Part shown: piece by piece, positions 1 through 6,789 of the stretch
How the letters are laid out: each line of letters starts with the position of its first letter
Position numbering within the stretch: position 1 is the stretch's first letter
Source of the DNA: an uncultured Bacilli bacterium
GTDB lineage: Bacteria > Bacillota_I > Bacilli_A > RF39 > UBA660
Direction of reading: 5' to 3'
DNA: 18,228 nt
NCBI GenBank assembly: GCA_910589335.1
Contig: CAJUTW010000030.1
Location: 1 to 18,228, forward strand
The notes under the pieces: model-generated
Told to the model about the DNA's origin: nothing
Seen by the model: the letters and a program-made list of their open reading frames with translations, nothing else
Databases searched by the model: none
Position numbers and translations under genes: made by a program

Positions 1-440
1 ACATAATGGAATTTACTTATAATAGAAAATGCTTCTTCACCATTTTTTTCTAGAAATTCAACTTCTTTATAATCTTTAGTCTCATTATTATCTGTTACAG
101 TTCTAACCTGAAATCTTACTAAATCGGGATTGTTTTTTAATGATTTTGTTAATTTTTTTAATAAATCATTATCCCAATAATCATCACTATCTAAAAATAA
201 TATATACTCTCCTTTAGCTTTTTTTACTCCTAAATTTCTAGCTTCACTAACACTTACATGAGGAGAATTAATTATTTTTACAGGGAATTCTTTTGCTATT
301 TCAATACTATTATCTGTTGAGCCATCATTTATAACAATTATTTCATAATCTTTAAAGGTTTGATTGATAACACTTGTGATACATCTTCTAATATATTTTT
401 CTACGTTATAAACAGGAATTATAACACTAAATTTTGGCAT
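1..440 (-). CDS. Family 2 glycosyltransferase (GT-A fold), C-terminus cut by window edge
   Basis: The first 146 codons are visible on the minus strand; the rest lies beyond the left edge. The N-terminus MPKFSVIIPVYN, followed by INDGSTD (residues 37-43) and LDSDD (83-87), is the classic GT2 signature: a nucleotide-sugar binding beta strand, the nucleotide-contacting Asp39, and the metal-binding DxD-type motif. Such enzymes transfer a sugar from UDP- or GDP-sugar to a lipid-linked or glycan acceptor at the inner membrane face. The ATG at 438-440 is preceded by AGAGGTGATAAA, which begins straight after the stop of the GtrA-like gene; the two are 10 bp apart and surely co-transcribed. GtrA-GT2 pairs are common in surface-glycan modification or polyprenyl-phosphate sugar synthesis. 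The donor cannot be told from the visible part, and any C-terminal membrane segments lie outside the window. Confidence 0.9.
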   Translation of the reverse strand, partial: MPKFSVIIPVYNVEKYIRRCITSVINQTFKDYEIIVINDGSTDNSIEIAKEFPVKIINSPHVSVSEARNLGVKKAKGEYILFLDSDDYWDNDLLKKLTKSLKNNPDLVRFQVRTVTDNNETKDYKEVEFLEKNGEEAFSIISKFHY

Positions 441-450
441 TTTATCACCT

Positions 451-864
451 CTACTTATTTTTATTGTCACTAAATATAAATTTTTTTTGAATTAAATAAT
501 TTATAATAAATAATAAACATTCTATAATAATTTTAATAATAGATGGATATATATAATAGAATTTTTTATTTATTATATAAACAGTTAAAGCTGACACTAT
601 CATTTGAATTAAAACTAATAAATAATATTTTAAGATATTATATTTTGAATTTTTTTTAAAAACAAATTTTGAGTTTAACCAATAATTATATAAAGAAGAA
701 AATATTCTTGCAATTATTGTTGATACAAGAATAGCTTCTAAGTTAAAAGTATTCTTTAAAAAATTATAAAAAAAAGAAAATAATATTAAATCTAATATAA
801 AAGAAGTTACTGAAGAAAAAAAGTATTTAGCTATTCTTAAAATGTTTTTCTTTTTTATTACCAC
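451..864 (-). CDS. GtrA-like small membrane protein (putative flippase partner)
   Basis: A 137-residue, strongly hydrophobic protein with four predicted membrane segments (about 13-36, 45-61, 77-98, 106-124) and a basic N-terminus. The stretch ARIFSSLYNYWLNSKFVF (52-69) and the closing NYLIQKKFIF are the repeated N-Y/F-x-x-x-K/R-x-F-x-F pattern typical of the GtrA family, whose members are thought to help move polyprenyl-phosphate-linked sugars across the membrane. The length fits the family. The start is a GTG at 862-864 preceded by AAAGAGGTAAAA at ideal spacing; no better ATG is present. It sits 10 bp ahead of the GT2 gene, and the pair resembles the GtrA/GtrB arrangement. Family assignment is from motif and topology; the transport role is inferred from the family. 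Confidence 0.82.
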   Translation of the reverse strand: MVIKKKNILRIAKYFFSSVTSFILDLILFSFFYNFLKNTFNLEAILVSTIIARIFSSLYNYWLNSKFVFKKNSKYNILKYYLLVLIQMIVSALTVYIINKKFYYIYPSIIKIIIECLLFIINYLIQKKFIFSDNKNK

Positions 865-921
865 TTTTACCTCTTTTGATCTATTTAATAAATTACTATA
901 TATTAAATAACTCTTTCAATA

Positions 922-951
922 ATTTTATCATATTGTTTAGCAATTATTCAA
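922..951 (-). promoter_or_regulatory. Promoter for the gtrA-like/GT2 operon
   Basis: On the minus strand a TTGAAT -35 (946-951) lies 18 bp before a TAAAAT -10 (922-927), which is extended by TG (929-930). It gives a leader of about 50 nt before the GTG start. The spacer between this operon and the fusion gene upstream (865-1008) holds no convincing terminator: an AGCAAT/ATTGCT inverted repeat (965-970 and 939-944) has a 20-nt loop and no U-tract, so read-through from the fusion gene remains possible. Confidence 0.5.
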
Positions 952-1008
952 AATTATTTAAAATATTGCTATTGTTTTTTTATCTGTAGATTATAAAAAT
1001 TTCTATAT

Positions 1009-3312
1009 TTACTCATTAAATATCTTTTCTAATTCTTCTAGTCGTTTCTTTTGATATTTACTTAAATCTATTTTTTTCTTTTTTCTATTTTCTTTTAAAA
1101 TATCTTTTACTTCGTTAACCATTTTTTTATCATCTTTTTCTATTATATGAGCATAATCTTTCATATCAATTAGTTCATCACTGGTTCTAATAGTTGTTAT
1201 TATATCCTTATTTAGTGTTAGGGCTTCTAAATATGTAACAGGAAATCCTTCATAATCAGAAGTTAAAATAATATAATCAGCTTTTATCATATAAGGATAT
1301 GGATTATTTTTTTTACCTGTAAATGTAATACGATCTGTTAGTTTTAATTTTTTTGTATAGTCCTCATACATTTTTCTATCAGGTCCATCACCTATTATCC
1401 ATAAATTTATTTCTTTTATCTCTTTTACTAAATTGATTGCTCTTTTTAGTTTTTTTGAACTATCATCTAGACGGCCAACAAAGACAAATAATTTTTTATT
1501 TTTAGGTTTTGTTTCAGATACATTTTCTTTACTTTTATTTTTTATTTCTTCTACATCGATTAAATTATTAATTACTTTTGTCTTTTTTTCTAGTTCTTTA
1601 TAATATTTTAAAAATGAATTTTTTGACTCATTTGATACAAAGATAAGATGTTTGTAATTTGTAATTTTTCTACTATCAAAAAATTCTTTAAATTCTAATT
1701 CATTTTTATAGACATTGTTATAATCACTGTGAACATAGAATGCATTATTTATAGAAGCTATTTGAGCTATTTTATTGCAACTATAACTATAAGTTGTATA
1801 ACAACAAGAAAAGTCATAATTATGATAATTAAATATTTTAAATATTATTTGTCGTGAAAGGTTTATTATTTTTCTTAAAACAACTATCTTACAAGTACTT
1901 ACTTTTAATTCTTTTACTTTAACATTTGCATTTAATTTAGATAGTAAACTTCCTTTTTTTTCTTCTAATATTAAAGTTACATTATACTTATTATAATCTA
2001 GACTATTTAATAAATTCACTTGAGCTATTTCTATTCCACCAATATTTAAAAATTTACTAGCAAACAATAAATCTTTTTTTGATTTTTCTATTAATGACAA
2101 AATTATAATTACTACTAATAGACTTACTGATGGAGCAGTTATTATGTGACCAGTAAAAAAAGATAAGATAATTATAAGTAAAAAAGAAGTATGAAACATT
2201 TGAGTTTCAAAATTTAATTTTTTTGCTTTATTTAAAACTTTATAAATAATATAAATAACAAGAGAAAAATAGATAATAAAGCCAATTATTCCATGACTAT
2301 ATAAAATGTCAAAATAATCTATTTCTATTAATTTAGTAACTTTTTTATTATTAATATAACCTATTCCAAATAATTGTTGATATAGAGGTGCTTTATTGTA
2401 TATTGTTGATTTTTTTTCTAAAAAGGTTAATCTTTGACTAAAAATAAAATGGTCAATTAATTCTTTATCTGTAAATACTTCAGTAATATTATCTAATTTT
2501 AAATAATCAAGATGAGTTTTGATATTTTTATAGAAATTAGTTTTAGGAATGATAATAATTAAACTTAATACACTGATAATTATTAATATGAAAGAAATGA
2601 TTATATTCTTATACTTTTTTTCTTTAAATGAATAGTTCCAAAAATATAAAATAGCCATTATAAGAGTTATTCCTAAAGATAATAAAGGAGTTTTGGTACC
2701 GACCATTAAAATTACAACTAGATAAATTATAGAAAATATTAAAATAGGAATAATCTTTTTTGATGTGATAAAAACAATTAACATAACTGGTGTTAGTAAG
2801 GAAATAATTCCACTTATTTCATTGGCTGAATTGAAAAATCCTAAAGTACCTGCTTTTGTTATTTCATATGATTTAAAACCTATACCTAAAATTAATGGAA
2901 TAAAAATTAAAAATAAATATAAAAATAAAGTTGTTAATAATGTTAAACTACTAATTCTTATTTCATCTTTAATAGAATAAAGACTTATAAATAATATTGG
3001 AAAATAAAATACCTTTATTAATCCTTGTAATTCTTGAAATAAATTATTATTTTTAAAAAGTAATACGCCAATAATATAGAAAATGAAATAGATTCCTATT
3101 ATAAAATACGGAATAAGAATTTTTTTCTTTTTAAAAGTAAATAACGTGATAATACTGATAAAAAATAAAAACATTATTCTTATAATAATTCCAACTGTAA
3201 AATTTATATTAAAAACATGAAGACATAAACCTGTTAATAAATCAATAATTGGTTGAATTAAGATAAAGATTGCTAAAATAATATTAATATTTTTTTTGAT
3301 AAATTGTTCCAT
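1009..3312 (-). CDS. Fusion: O-antigen polymerase/ligase-like membrane domain + GT4 glycosyltransferase
   Basis: A 767-residue two-part protein. Residues 1-410 are polytopic membrane protein (roughly ten segments) with features of the Wzy/WaaL superfamily: GTLGFFNSANEISG (155-168), GTKTPLLSL (205-213) and a large loop near 255-340. Residues 414-767 are a GT-B glycosyltransferase of the GT4 type: FASKFLNIGGIE at its start (417-428), FVGRLDD (611-617), IIGDGPDRKMYEDY (639-652), and the EX7E motif E688-E696 inside DYEGFPVTYLEAL. The polymerase part would join or transfer lipid-linked glycan outside the membrane, while the GT part would add a sugar inside. The ATG at 3310-3312 has AAAAGGAGT at good spacing. 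The two halves are normally separate genes; here the frame is open throughout. Substrates unknown. Confidence 0.85.
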   Translation of the reverse strand: MEQFIKKNINIILAIFILIQPIIDLLTGLCLHVFNINFTVGIIIRIMFLFFISIITLFTFKKKKILIPYFIIGIYFIFYIIGVLLFKNNNLFQELQGLIKVFYFPILFISLYSIKDEIRISSLTLLTTLFLYLFLIFIPLILGIGFKSYEITKAGTLGFFNSANEISGIISLLTPVMLIVFITSKKIIPILIFSIIYLVVILMVGTKTPLLSLGITLIMAILYFWNYSFKEKKYKNIIISFILIIISVLSLIIIIPKTNFYKNIKTHLDYLKLDNITEVFTDKELIDHFIFSQRLTFLEKKSTIYNKAPLYQQLFGIGYINNKKVTKLIEIDYFDILYSHGIIGFIIYFSLVIYIIYKVLNKAKKLNFETQMFHTSFLLIIILSFFTGHIITAPSVSLLVVIIILSLIEKSKKDLLFASKFLNIGGIEIAQVNLLNSLDYNKYNVTLILEEKKGSLLSKLNANVKVKELKVSTCKIVVLRKIINLSRQIIFKIFNYHNYDFSCCYTTYSYSCNKIAQIASINNAFYVHSDYNNVYKNELEFKEFFDSRKITNYKHLIFVSNESKNSFLKYYKELEKKTKVINNLIDVEEIKNKSKENVSETKPKNKKLFVFVGRLDDSSKKLKRAINLVKEIKEINLWIIGDGPDRKMYEDYTKKLKLTDRITFTGKKNNPYPYMIKADYIILTSDYEGFPVTYLEALTLNKDIITTIRTSDELIDMKDYAHIIEKDDKKMVNEVKDILKENRKKKKIDLSKYQKKRLEELEKIFNE
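2057..2082 (-). other. A-AAA-AAA heptamer at the fusion junction (possible -1 frameshift/slippage site)
   Basis: At codons 411-414 the fusion gene reads TCA AAA AAA GAT, so a seven-A run (2074-2080) lies in the X-XXY-YYZ register of -1 slippery sites. A -1 slip would read AGA TTT ATT GTT TGC and stop at TAG (2057-2059). The result would be a free-standing polymerase domain of about 418 residues. The run falls exactly between the two domains. Poly-A runs are common in such AT-rich DNA, so this may be chance. I did not find an obvious strong stimulatory hairpin downstream. Confidence 0.3.
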
Positions 3313-3333
3313 ATATACTCCTTTTATGATTTT

Positions 3334-3342
3334 ATTATATCA
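3334..3342 (-). promoter_or_regulatory. Extended -10 promoter of the polymerase-glycosyltransferase gene
   Basis: The minus strand reads TGATATAAT, a perfect extended -10 (TATAAT at 3334-3339, TG at 3341-3342). The -35 region 17 bp upstream is TTAATA, a weak match. The ribosome binding site and the ATG at 3312 follow after a very short leader. Confidence 0.6.
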
Positions 3343-3427
3343 TGCTCCTTTAATTTTATTAAGTATTAAATAGACAATTTTTTACAAGAATAACTCACTA
3401 TTTATTTAATTATCTTAATATTTATTA

Positions 3428-3433
3428 TATAAT
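3428..3433 (+). promoter_or_regulatory. Candidate -10 of the PASTA gene
   Basis: TATAAT lies 29 bp before the ATG at 3463, divergent from the promoter of the fusion gene. No good -35 is visible at 16-18 bp upstream. The ribosome binding site TGGAGGAA (3451-3458) fixes the start. Confidence 0.4.
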
Positions 3434-3462
3434 AATATTAATAATAAGAATGGAGGAAATTC

Positions 3463-5418
3463 ATGAGTAAAAATAATTCTAGTAAAAAGAAAAATAATAA
3501 TAGAGAAAAATTTGATATAGAAAAAGCTGTTATGGAAGATAATACTAATAATAGTAAGGTATCTGTTTTGATAGATGAAGATCTAAGAAGTAATAAAGAG
3601 AAAAATGTTAAGAAAAAAGTTAGACACATTTTTGTTCATACATTTTTAATTATTTTACTTTTATGTTCTTTAGTATTTTTTGGATTAAAAATATATAACA
3701 AAGAAACAACTGCAACTGATTTAATTAATAATTTAATATTAACAGTATTTACTATTATTTTTGTTGCTGTAAGTATTAATTATCAAAAGAAAAATAAAAG
3801 TATTATTTTTGTATGTGGATTATTATTATTTAGTTATTTAATTCTTAATTTTCATGGATTAGATAAAATTATTAATATTCCTAGTAGAAGTGTTGAAGAT
3901 TTTAGTGGAAAGAGTTTAACTTATGTTATGAAGTGGGCTGAGGCGAATAACATTACTGTTAAACAAGAATTTGAATTTAGTGATATGGTTAGTGAATATA
4001 AAGTAATTAGTCAAAATATTTCTAGTGGAACTAAGATTAAAGATTTAGACGAAATAACAATCTCTGTTAGTGAAGGTCCTAATCCTTCTAAAGAAATTAT
4101 TATTCCTAGTATGATTTCTTGGGATACAAAAAGAGTTGTGAATTTTGTTAAAGATAATTATTTAAGTAATGTAGAAGTTGAATTTGTAGAAAGTGATAAA
4201 GCAAAAGATACTGTAATTGAACAAAACACTAGTGGTAGTTTAAAAAGAGATGATGAACTTAAACTTAAATTTTCTTATGGAGAAGAACTTGGATTTGATG
4301 AGGTTACTTTAATTGATTTTACAGGTATGAGTAAATTTGAAATTGAATTTTTTATGAAGCAGCATCAATTAAAATATAGTTTTGATGAAGATTTCTCTAA
4401 TAAAGAAAAACGTGGATATGGGATGAAGCAAAATATTGAAGCTGGTAAAAAAGTTAAAGTTAATGATCGGGAAGTTAAAGTTACAATTAGTAAAGGTCCT
4501 GAGATTAAAGTTCCTAATTTAGAGGGAATGACTATTACTGAAGTAACTGAATGGGCTATAAAAAATAAAGTAAAACTAGAGTTTAGTGATAAATATGATG
4601 ATAGCGTTAGTGAAAATGCAGTTATTAGTACAAACTACTCAAAAGGAAAAATTATTGAACAAGGTACGGTTATTAAAATAGTTTTATCTCGTGGTAAATT
4701 AAAAATGCCTAAATTTAAATCATTTAATGAATTTAGAGAATGGGCAGATAAATATGAAATAAAATATGAAGAAAAACATGAATTTAATGATAGTGTTGCA
4801 GCTGGTGAAGTAATTAGTTACTCATATAAAACTGGAGATACTATTAAAAATGATGATACAATTATTGTTAAAATAAGTGATGGTAAAAAATGTGAAGTGC
4901 CAAACTTAAAAGGTCTAACTAAAAAAGAAGCAATTTCTAAGTTAGAAAAAGTTAATTTGAAATATAATTTTGTTTATAAAGCAAGTAATGAAATTAGTAA
5001 AGATAAAGTAATTAGTCAATCAATTAGTGCAGGAAGTGAAGTTTCATCTGGAACAACTATAACAGTTACACTTAGTAATGGTAAAAAAGAAAGTAGTTCT
5101 AATAGTTCTACTTCTAATAAACCTAATAATAGTGGTAACTCTAATGGTAATAATAATTCTGGTGGAGACAATAGGCCTGTTACTCCAAGTTGTGATAAGA
5201 ATAAAACTACTAAAGTTTATATTTATGATGAATTATTATCTAGTACTCCTAGTACAACTTGTTCTAAACTTAAATCAGCTTATCCAGGTATAAAATTTTC
5301 ATGTAGTTATGTAAAAAACCCTGGTTTATCAAACGGTATGATTGAAAATGCGAATTCACTTGATGCTAAAGATTTAAATTATTGTGATAGTTATTCTGTT
5401 TTAATTGTTTCAAATTAA
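3463..5418 (+). CDS. Membrane-anchored six-PASTA protein without kinase domain
   Basis: A 651-residue protein. Residues 1-54 are a charged, Asn/Lys-rich cytoplasmic tail. Three membrane segments follow (about 55-77, 86-106, 111-130), placing the rest outside. Six PASTA-type repeats of 64-70 residues follow (about 139-208, 213-277, 278-347, 349-412, 414-477, 478-541), seen from VPNLEG/VPNLKG starts, the V-I-S-Q/x-G-x-x-I/V core and closing strands such as TITVTLSNG. Next comes a Ser/Asn/Gly linker (543-572) and an 80-residue C-terminal domain with Cys577, 600, 614 and 641. PASTA repeats bind peptidoglycan stem peptides or wall polymers and usually follow a Ser/Thr kinase or a PBP transpeptidase; neither is present. 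A role as a wall sensor or scaffold is inferred. Several repeats carry an unusual Trp-Ala pair in the helix (157-158, 364-365, 427-428). Confidence 0.85.
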   Translation: MSKNNSSKKKNNNREKFDIEKAVMEDNTNNSKVSVLIDEDLRSNKEKNVKKKVRHIFVHTFLIILLLCSLVFFGLKIYNKETTATDLINNLILTVFTIIFVAVSINYQKKNKSIIFVCGLLLFSYLILNFHGLDKIINIPSRSVEDFSGKSLTYVMKWAEANNITVKQEFEFSDMVSEYKVISQNISSGTKIKDLDEITISVSEGPNPSKEIIIPSMISWDTKRVVNFVKDNYLSNVEVEFVESDKAKDTVIEQNTSGSLKRDDELKLKFSYGEELGFDEVTLIDFTGMSKFEIEFFMKQHQLKYSFDEDFSNKEKRGYGMKQNIEAGKKVKVNDREVKVTISKGPEIKVPNLEGMTITEVTEWAIKNKVKLEFSDKYDDSVSENAVISTNYSKGKIIEQGTVIKIVLSRGKLKMPKFKSFNEFREWADKYEIKYEEKHEFNDSVAAGEVISYSYKTGDTIKNDDTIIVKISDGKKCEVPNLKGLTKKEAISKLEKVNLKYNFVYKASNEISKDKVISQSISAGSEVSSGTTITVTLSNGKKESSSNSSTSNKPNNSGNSNGNNNSGGDNRPVTPSCDKNKTTKVYIYDELLSSTPSTTCSKLKSAYPGIKFSCSYVKNPGLSNGMIENANSLDAKDLNYCDSYSVLIVSN

Positions 5419-5448
5419 AAGGAATCCCTAAGGATTCTTTTCTTTTTT
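5418..5448 (+). terminator. Intrinsic terminator after the PASTA gene, possibly bidirectional
   Basis: GAATCC (5422-5427), loop CTAA, GGATTC (5432-5437), followed by TTTTCTTTTTT. The stem can be lengthened through a G-T pair into the A-run that includes the last base of the stop codon. On the other strand the same hairpin follows the aminopeptidase gene directly and is trailed by CTTTTAATTT, so it may serve both convergent genes. Confidence 0.8.
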
Positions 5449-6682
5449 AGTTAAATTCTTCAGTAAAATTACCGTTTATAAATATCGGAATTTCTTTTTG
5501 ATCTTTTGTAATTCCTGTGATATTTAAATCACTTGTTCCAATCATAAAATCAACATGAGAATCGGAATTATTTAAATTATAATTGTTAAATAGCTCTTCT
5601 TTAGGAATAGATGGTCCATTTTCAATACATTCAGTAAATGAATCTCCTAAAGCTAAATGACACGCAGCATTTTCATCATAAAGTGTTTCTAAAAATACTT
5701 GATTACAATTTGAAATTGGAGAATCAAATGGTACTAAAGCTACTTCTCCTAACATATTAGAATTTTTACATATGTTAATCATTGAATTTAGAGTTTCCTC
5801 CCCTACTTTAGCACTTGCTTCTATTACTTTACCATTTTCAAAAGTAATTTTAAATTTGTCGATTATTATATCATTATAAGTTAATGGTTTTGATGAATAA
5901 ACAACTCCATTAGCACTAAAACAATCAGGAGATGTAAAAACTTCTTCTGTTGGAAAATTAACTAAACAATCTTTACTATTAGCTATTCTTTCACTGCCAG
6001 ATTGCCAAATATGTTTATCTGGTAAATCAATTTTAAAATTAGTTCCATTAGATGACTTGTAAAATAAAGTTTTAAATTGATAATCAGTTAATTTTTTAGC
6101 TCTAATTTTTAATTTATTTATTTTTTCATTCCATATTTTTACAGGATCTTCTTCTTTTAAACTACAAATATCAAAAATATTATTCCATAATTTATCTAAG
6201 GCATTATTATCGTTTTTATATAGCTCTTTAGCCCATGCTTCTGTTGGTACAGCTGCGATACACCATGCTAGAGAAGATTTATCACGATATTTTTCAAATT
6301 CTTTTCGAGTTTCAAAAGCATATTTTGTCATAGCAGTTATTTTTTCTTTTGCTATATCTTTCATTAAACCTGGGGTATTTGATGTTAGCATAAGAAAAGC
6401 AGCATTCTTTTTAGCATAAATATTCCAAATTTCTTTATTCCAAAATGTTAATTTTTTTAATTCTTCAATTTCTAGATTTTTTAAAGCTTCATGTTTTAGA
6501 TAAGGATCATGTAAATCATAATATATATCTTTTACCCCTAAATTGTAAGCTATTTTTGATAATATTCTTACAAAATCCATCCTTTCAATATCACAACTTA
6601 TAAATAAAGGTTGACCTGTTTCAATCTTTAAACAAGTTTCTAATAATACTTCTGCATATTTTTCTAATAATTCGTTATTCAT
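5447..6682 (-). CDS. M29 family metallo-aminopeptidase (AmpS/PepS/AmpT type)
   Basis: A 411-residue cytoplasmic enzyme that removes N-terminal residues from peptides, using two divalent metal ions. The full length matches the family. All expected metal ligands are present: Glu247 in NFPTEEVFTSPD, Glu313 in LGEVALVP, His342 in NAACHLALG, and His376 and Asp378 in SDSHVDFMIGTSD. The spacing between the first three equals that of the characterised thermophilic M29 enzymes. It stands alone between convergent and co-directional neighbours and is probably housekeeping peptide turnover. The ATG at 6680-6682 is the only possible start after an in-frame TAA at 6701-6703, yet its strong Shine-Dalgarno AAGGAGG lies far upstream, beyond a hairpin (see separate entries). 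Confidence 0.93.
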   Translation of the reverse strand: MNNELLEKYAEVLLETCLKIETGQPLFISCDIERMDFVRILSKIAYNLGVKDIYYDLHDPYLKHEALKNLEIEELKKLTFWNKEIWNIYAKKNAAFLMLTSNTPGLMKDIAKEKITAMTKYAFETRKEFEKYRDKSSLAWCIAAVPTEAWAKELYKNDNNALDKLWNNIFDICSLKEEDPVKIWNEKINKLKIRAKKLTDYQFKTLFYKSSNGTNFKIDLPDKHIWQSGSERIANSKDCLVNFPTEEVFTSPDCFSANGVVYSSKPLTYNDIIIDKFKITFENGKVIEASAKVGEETLNSMINICKNSNMLGEVALVPFDSPISNCNQVFLETLYDENAACHLALGDSFTECIENGPSIPKEELFNNYNLNNSDSHVDFMIGTSDLNITGITKDQKEIPIFINGNFTEEFN

Positions 6683-6692
6683 AAATAATTTT

Positions 6693-6716
6693 AATCTTTT
6701 TTAAGATTTCCTCCTT
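6693..6716 (-). promoter_or_regulatory. Distant Shine-Dalgarno with hairpin between it and the start codon
   Basis: On the minus strand AAGGAGG (6710-6716) is followed by one A, then by AATCTT-AAAA-AAGATT, a 6-bp hairpin (6693-6708), then 10 nt and the ATG at 6682. The linear gap from AAGGAGG to ATG is 27 nt, too long for normal initiation; folding out the hairpin leaves 11 nt. An in-frame TAA at 6701-6703 rules out an upstream start. A structured spacer of this kind has been described for phage T4 gene 25. That the hairpin forms is inference; it is short and AT-rich. Confidence 0.5.
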
Positions 6717-6740
6717 GTTTATATTTTTACTTCTTTTATT

Positions 6741-6746
6741 ATTATA
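6741..6746 (-). promoter_or_regulatory. Candidate -10 of the aminopeptidase gene
   Basis: The minus strand has a perfect TATAAT at 6741-6746 between the terminator of the glucosaminidase gene and the Shine-Dalgarno at 6710-6716. No clear -35 exists at the right distance (TTTTCT at 17 bp). Confidence 0.4.
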
Positions 6747-6760
6747 CTTAATTTATAGAC

Positions 6761-6788
6761 AAAAGAAAAGATAAAAGCTTAGCTTTTA
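6761..6788 (-). terminator. Intrinsic terminator of the glucosaminidase gene
   Basis: Read on the minus strand, TAAAAGC (6782-6788), loop TAA, GCTTTTA (6772-6778), then TCTTTTCTTTT. The perfect 7-bp stem begins two bases after the TAG stop. Confidence 0.8.
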
Positions 6789-6789
6789 C

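Noticed and set aside
939..970. Inverted repeat AGCAAT/ATTGCT after the fusion gene as a terminator.
   Set aside because: 20-nt loop, 6-bp stem and no U-tract after it; it also overlaps the probable promoter of the next operon.
2765..2980. 71-codon open frame on the plus strand inside the polymerase domain.
   Set aside because: It is antisense to conserved membrane-coding sequence, has no ribosome binding site and shows no recognisable protein.
5078..5293. 71-codon frame overlapping the end of the PASTA gene.
   Set aside because: It is an alternative reading of the Ser/Asn-rich linker and has no start signal.
6683..6709. Leader peptide starting at a non-AUG codon just after the aminopeptidase Shine-Dalgarno.
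   Set aside because: The only suitably placed codon is AUC, a very poor start; ATG/GTG/TTG are absent there, so the hairpin-spacer explanation is preferred.
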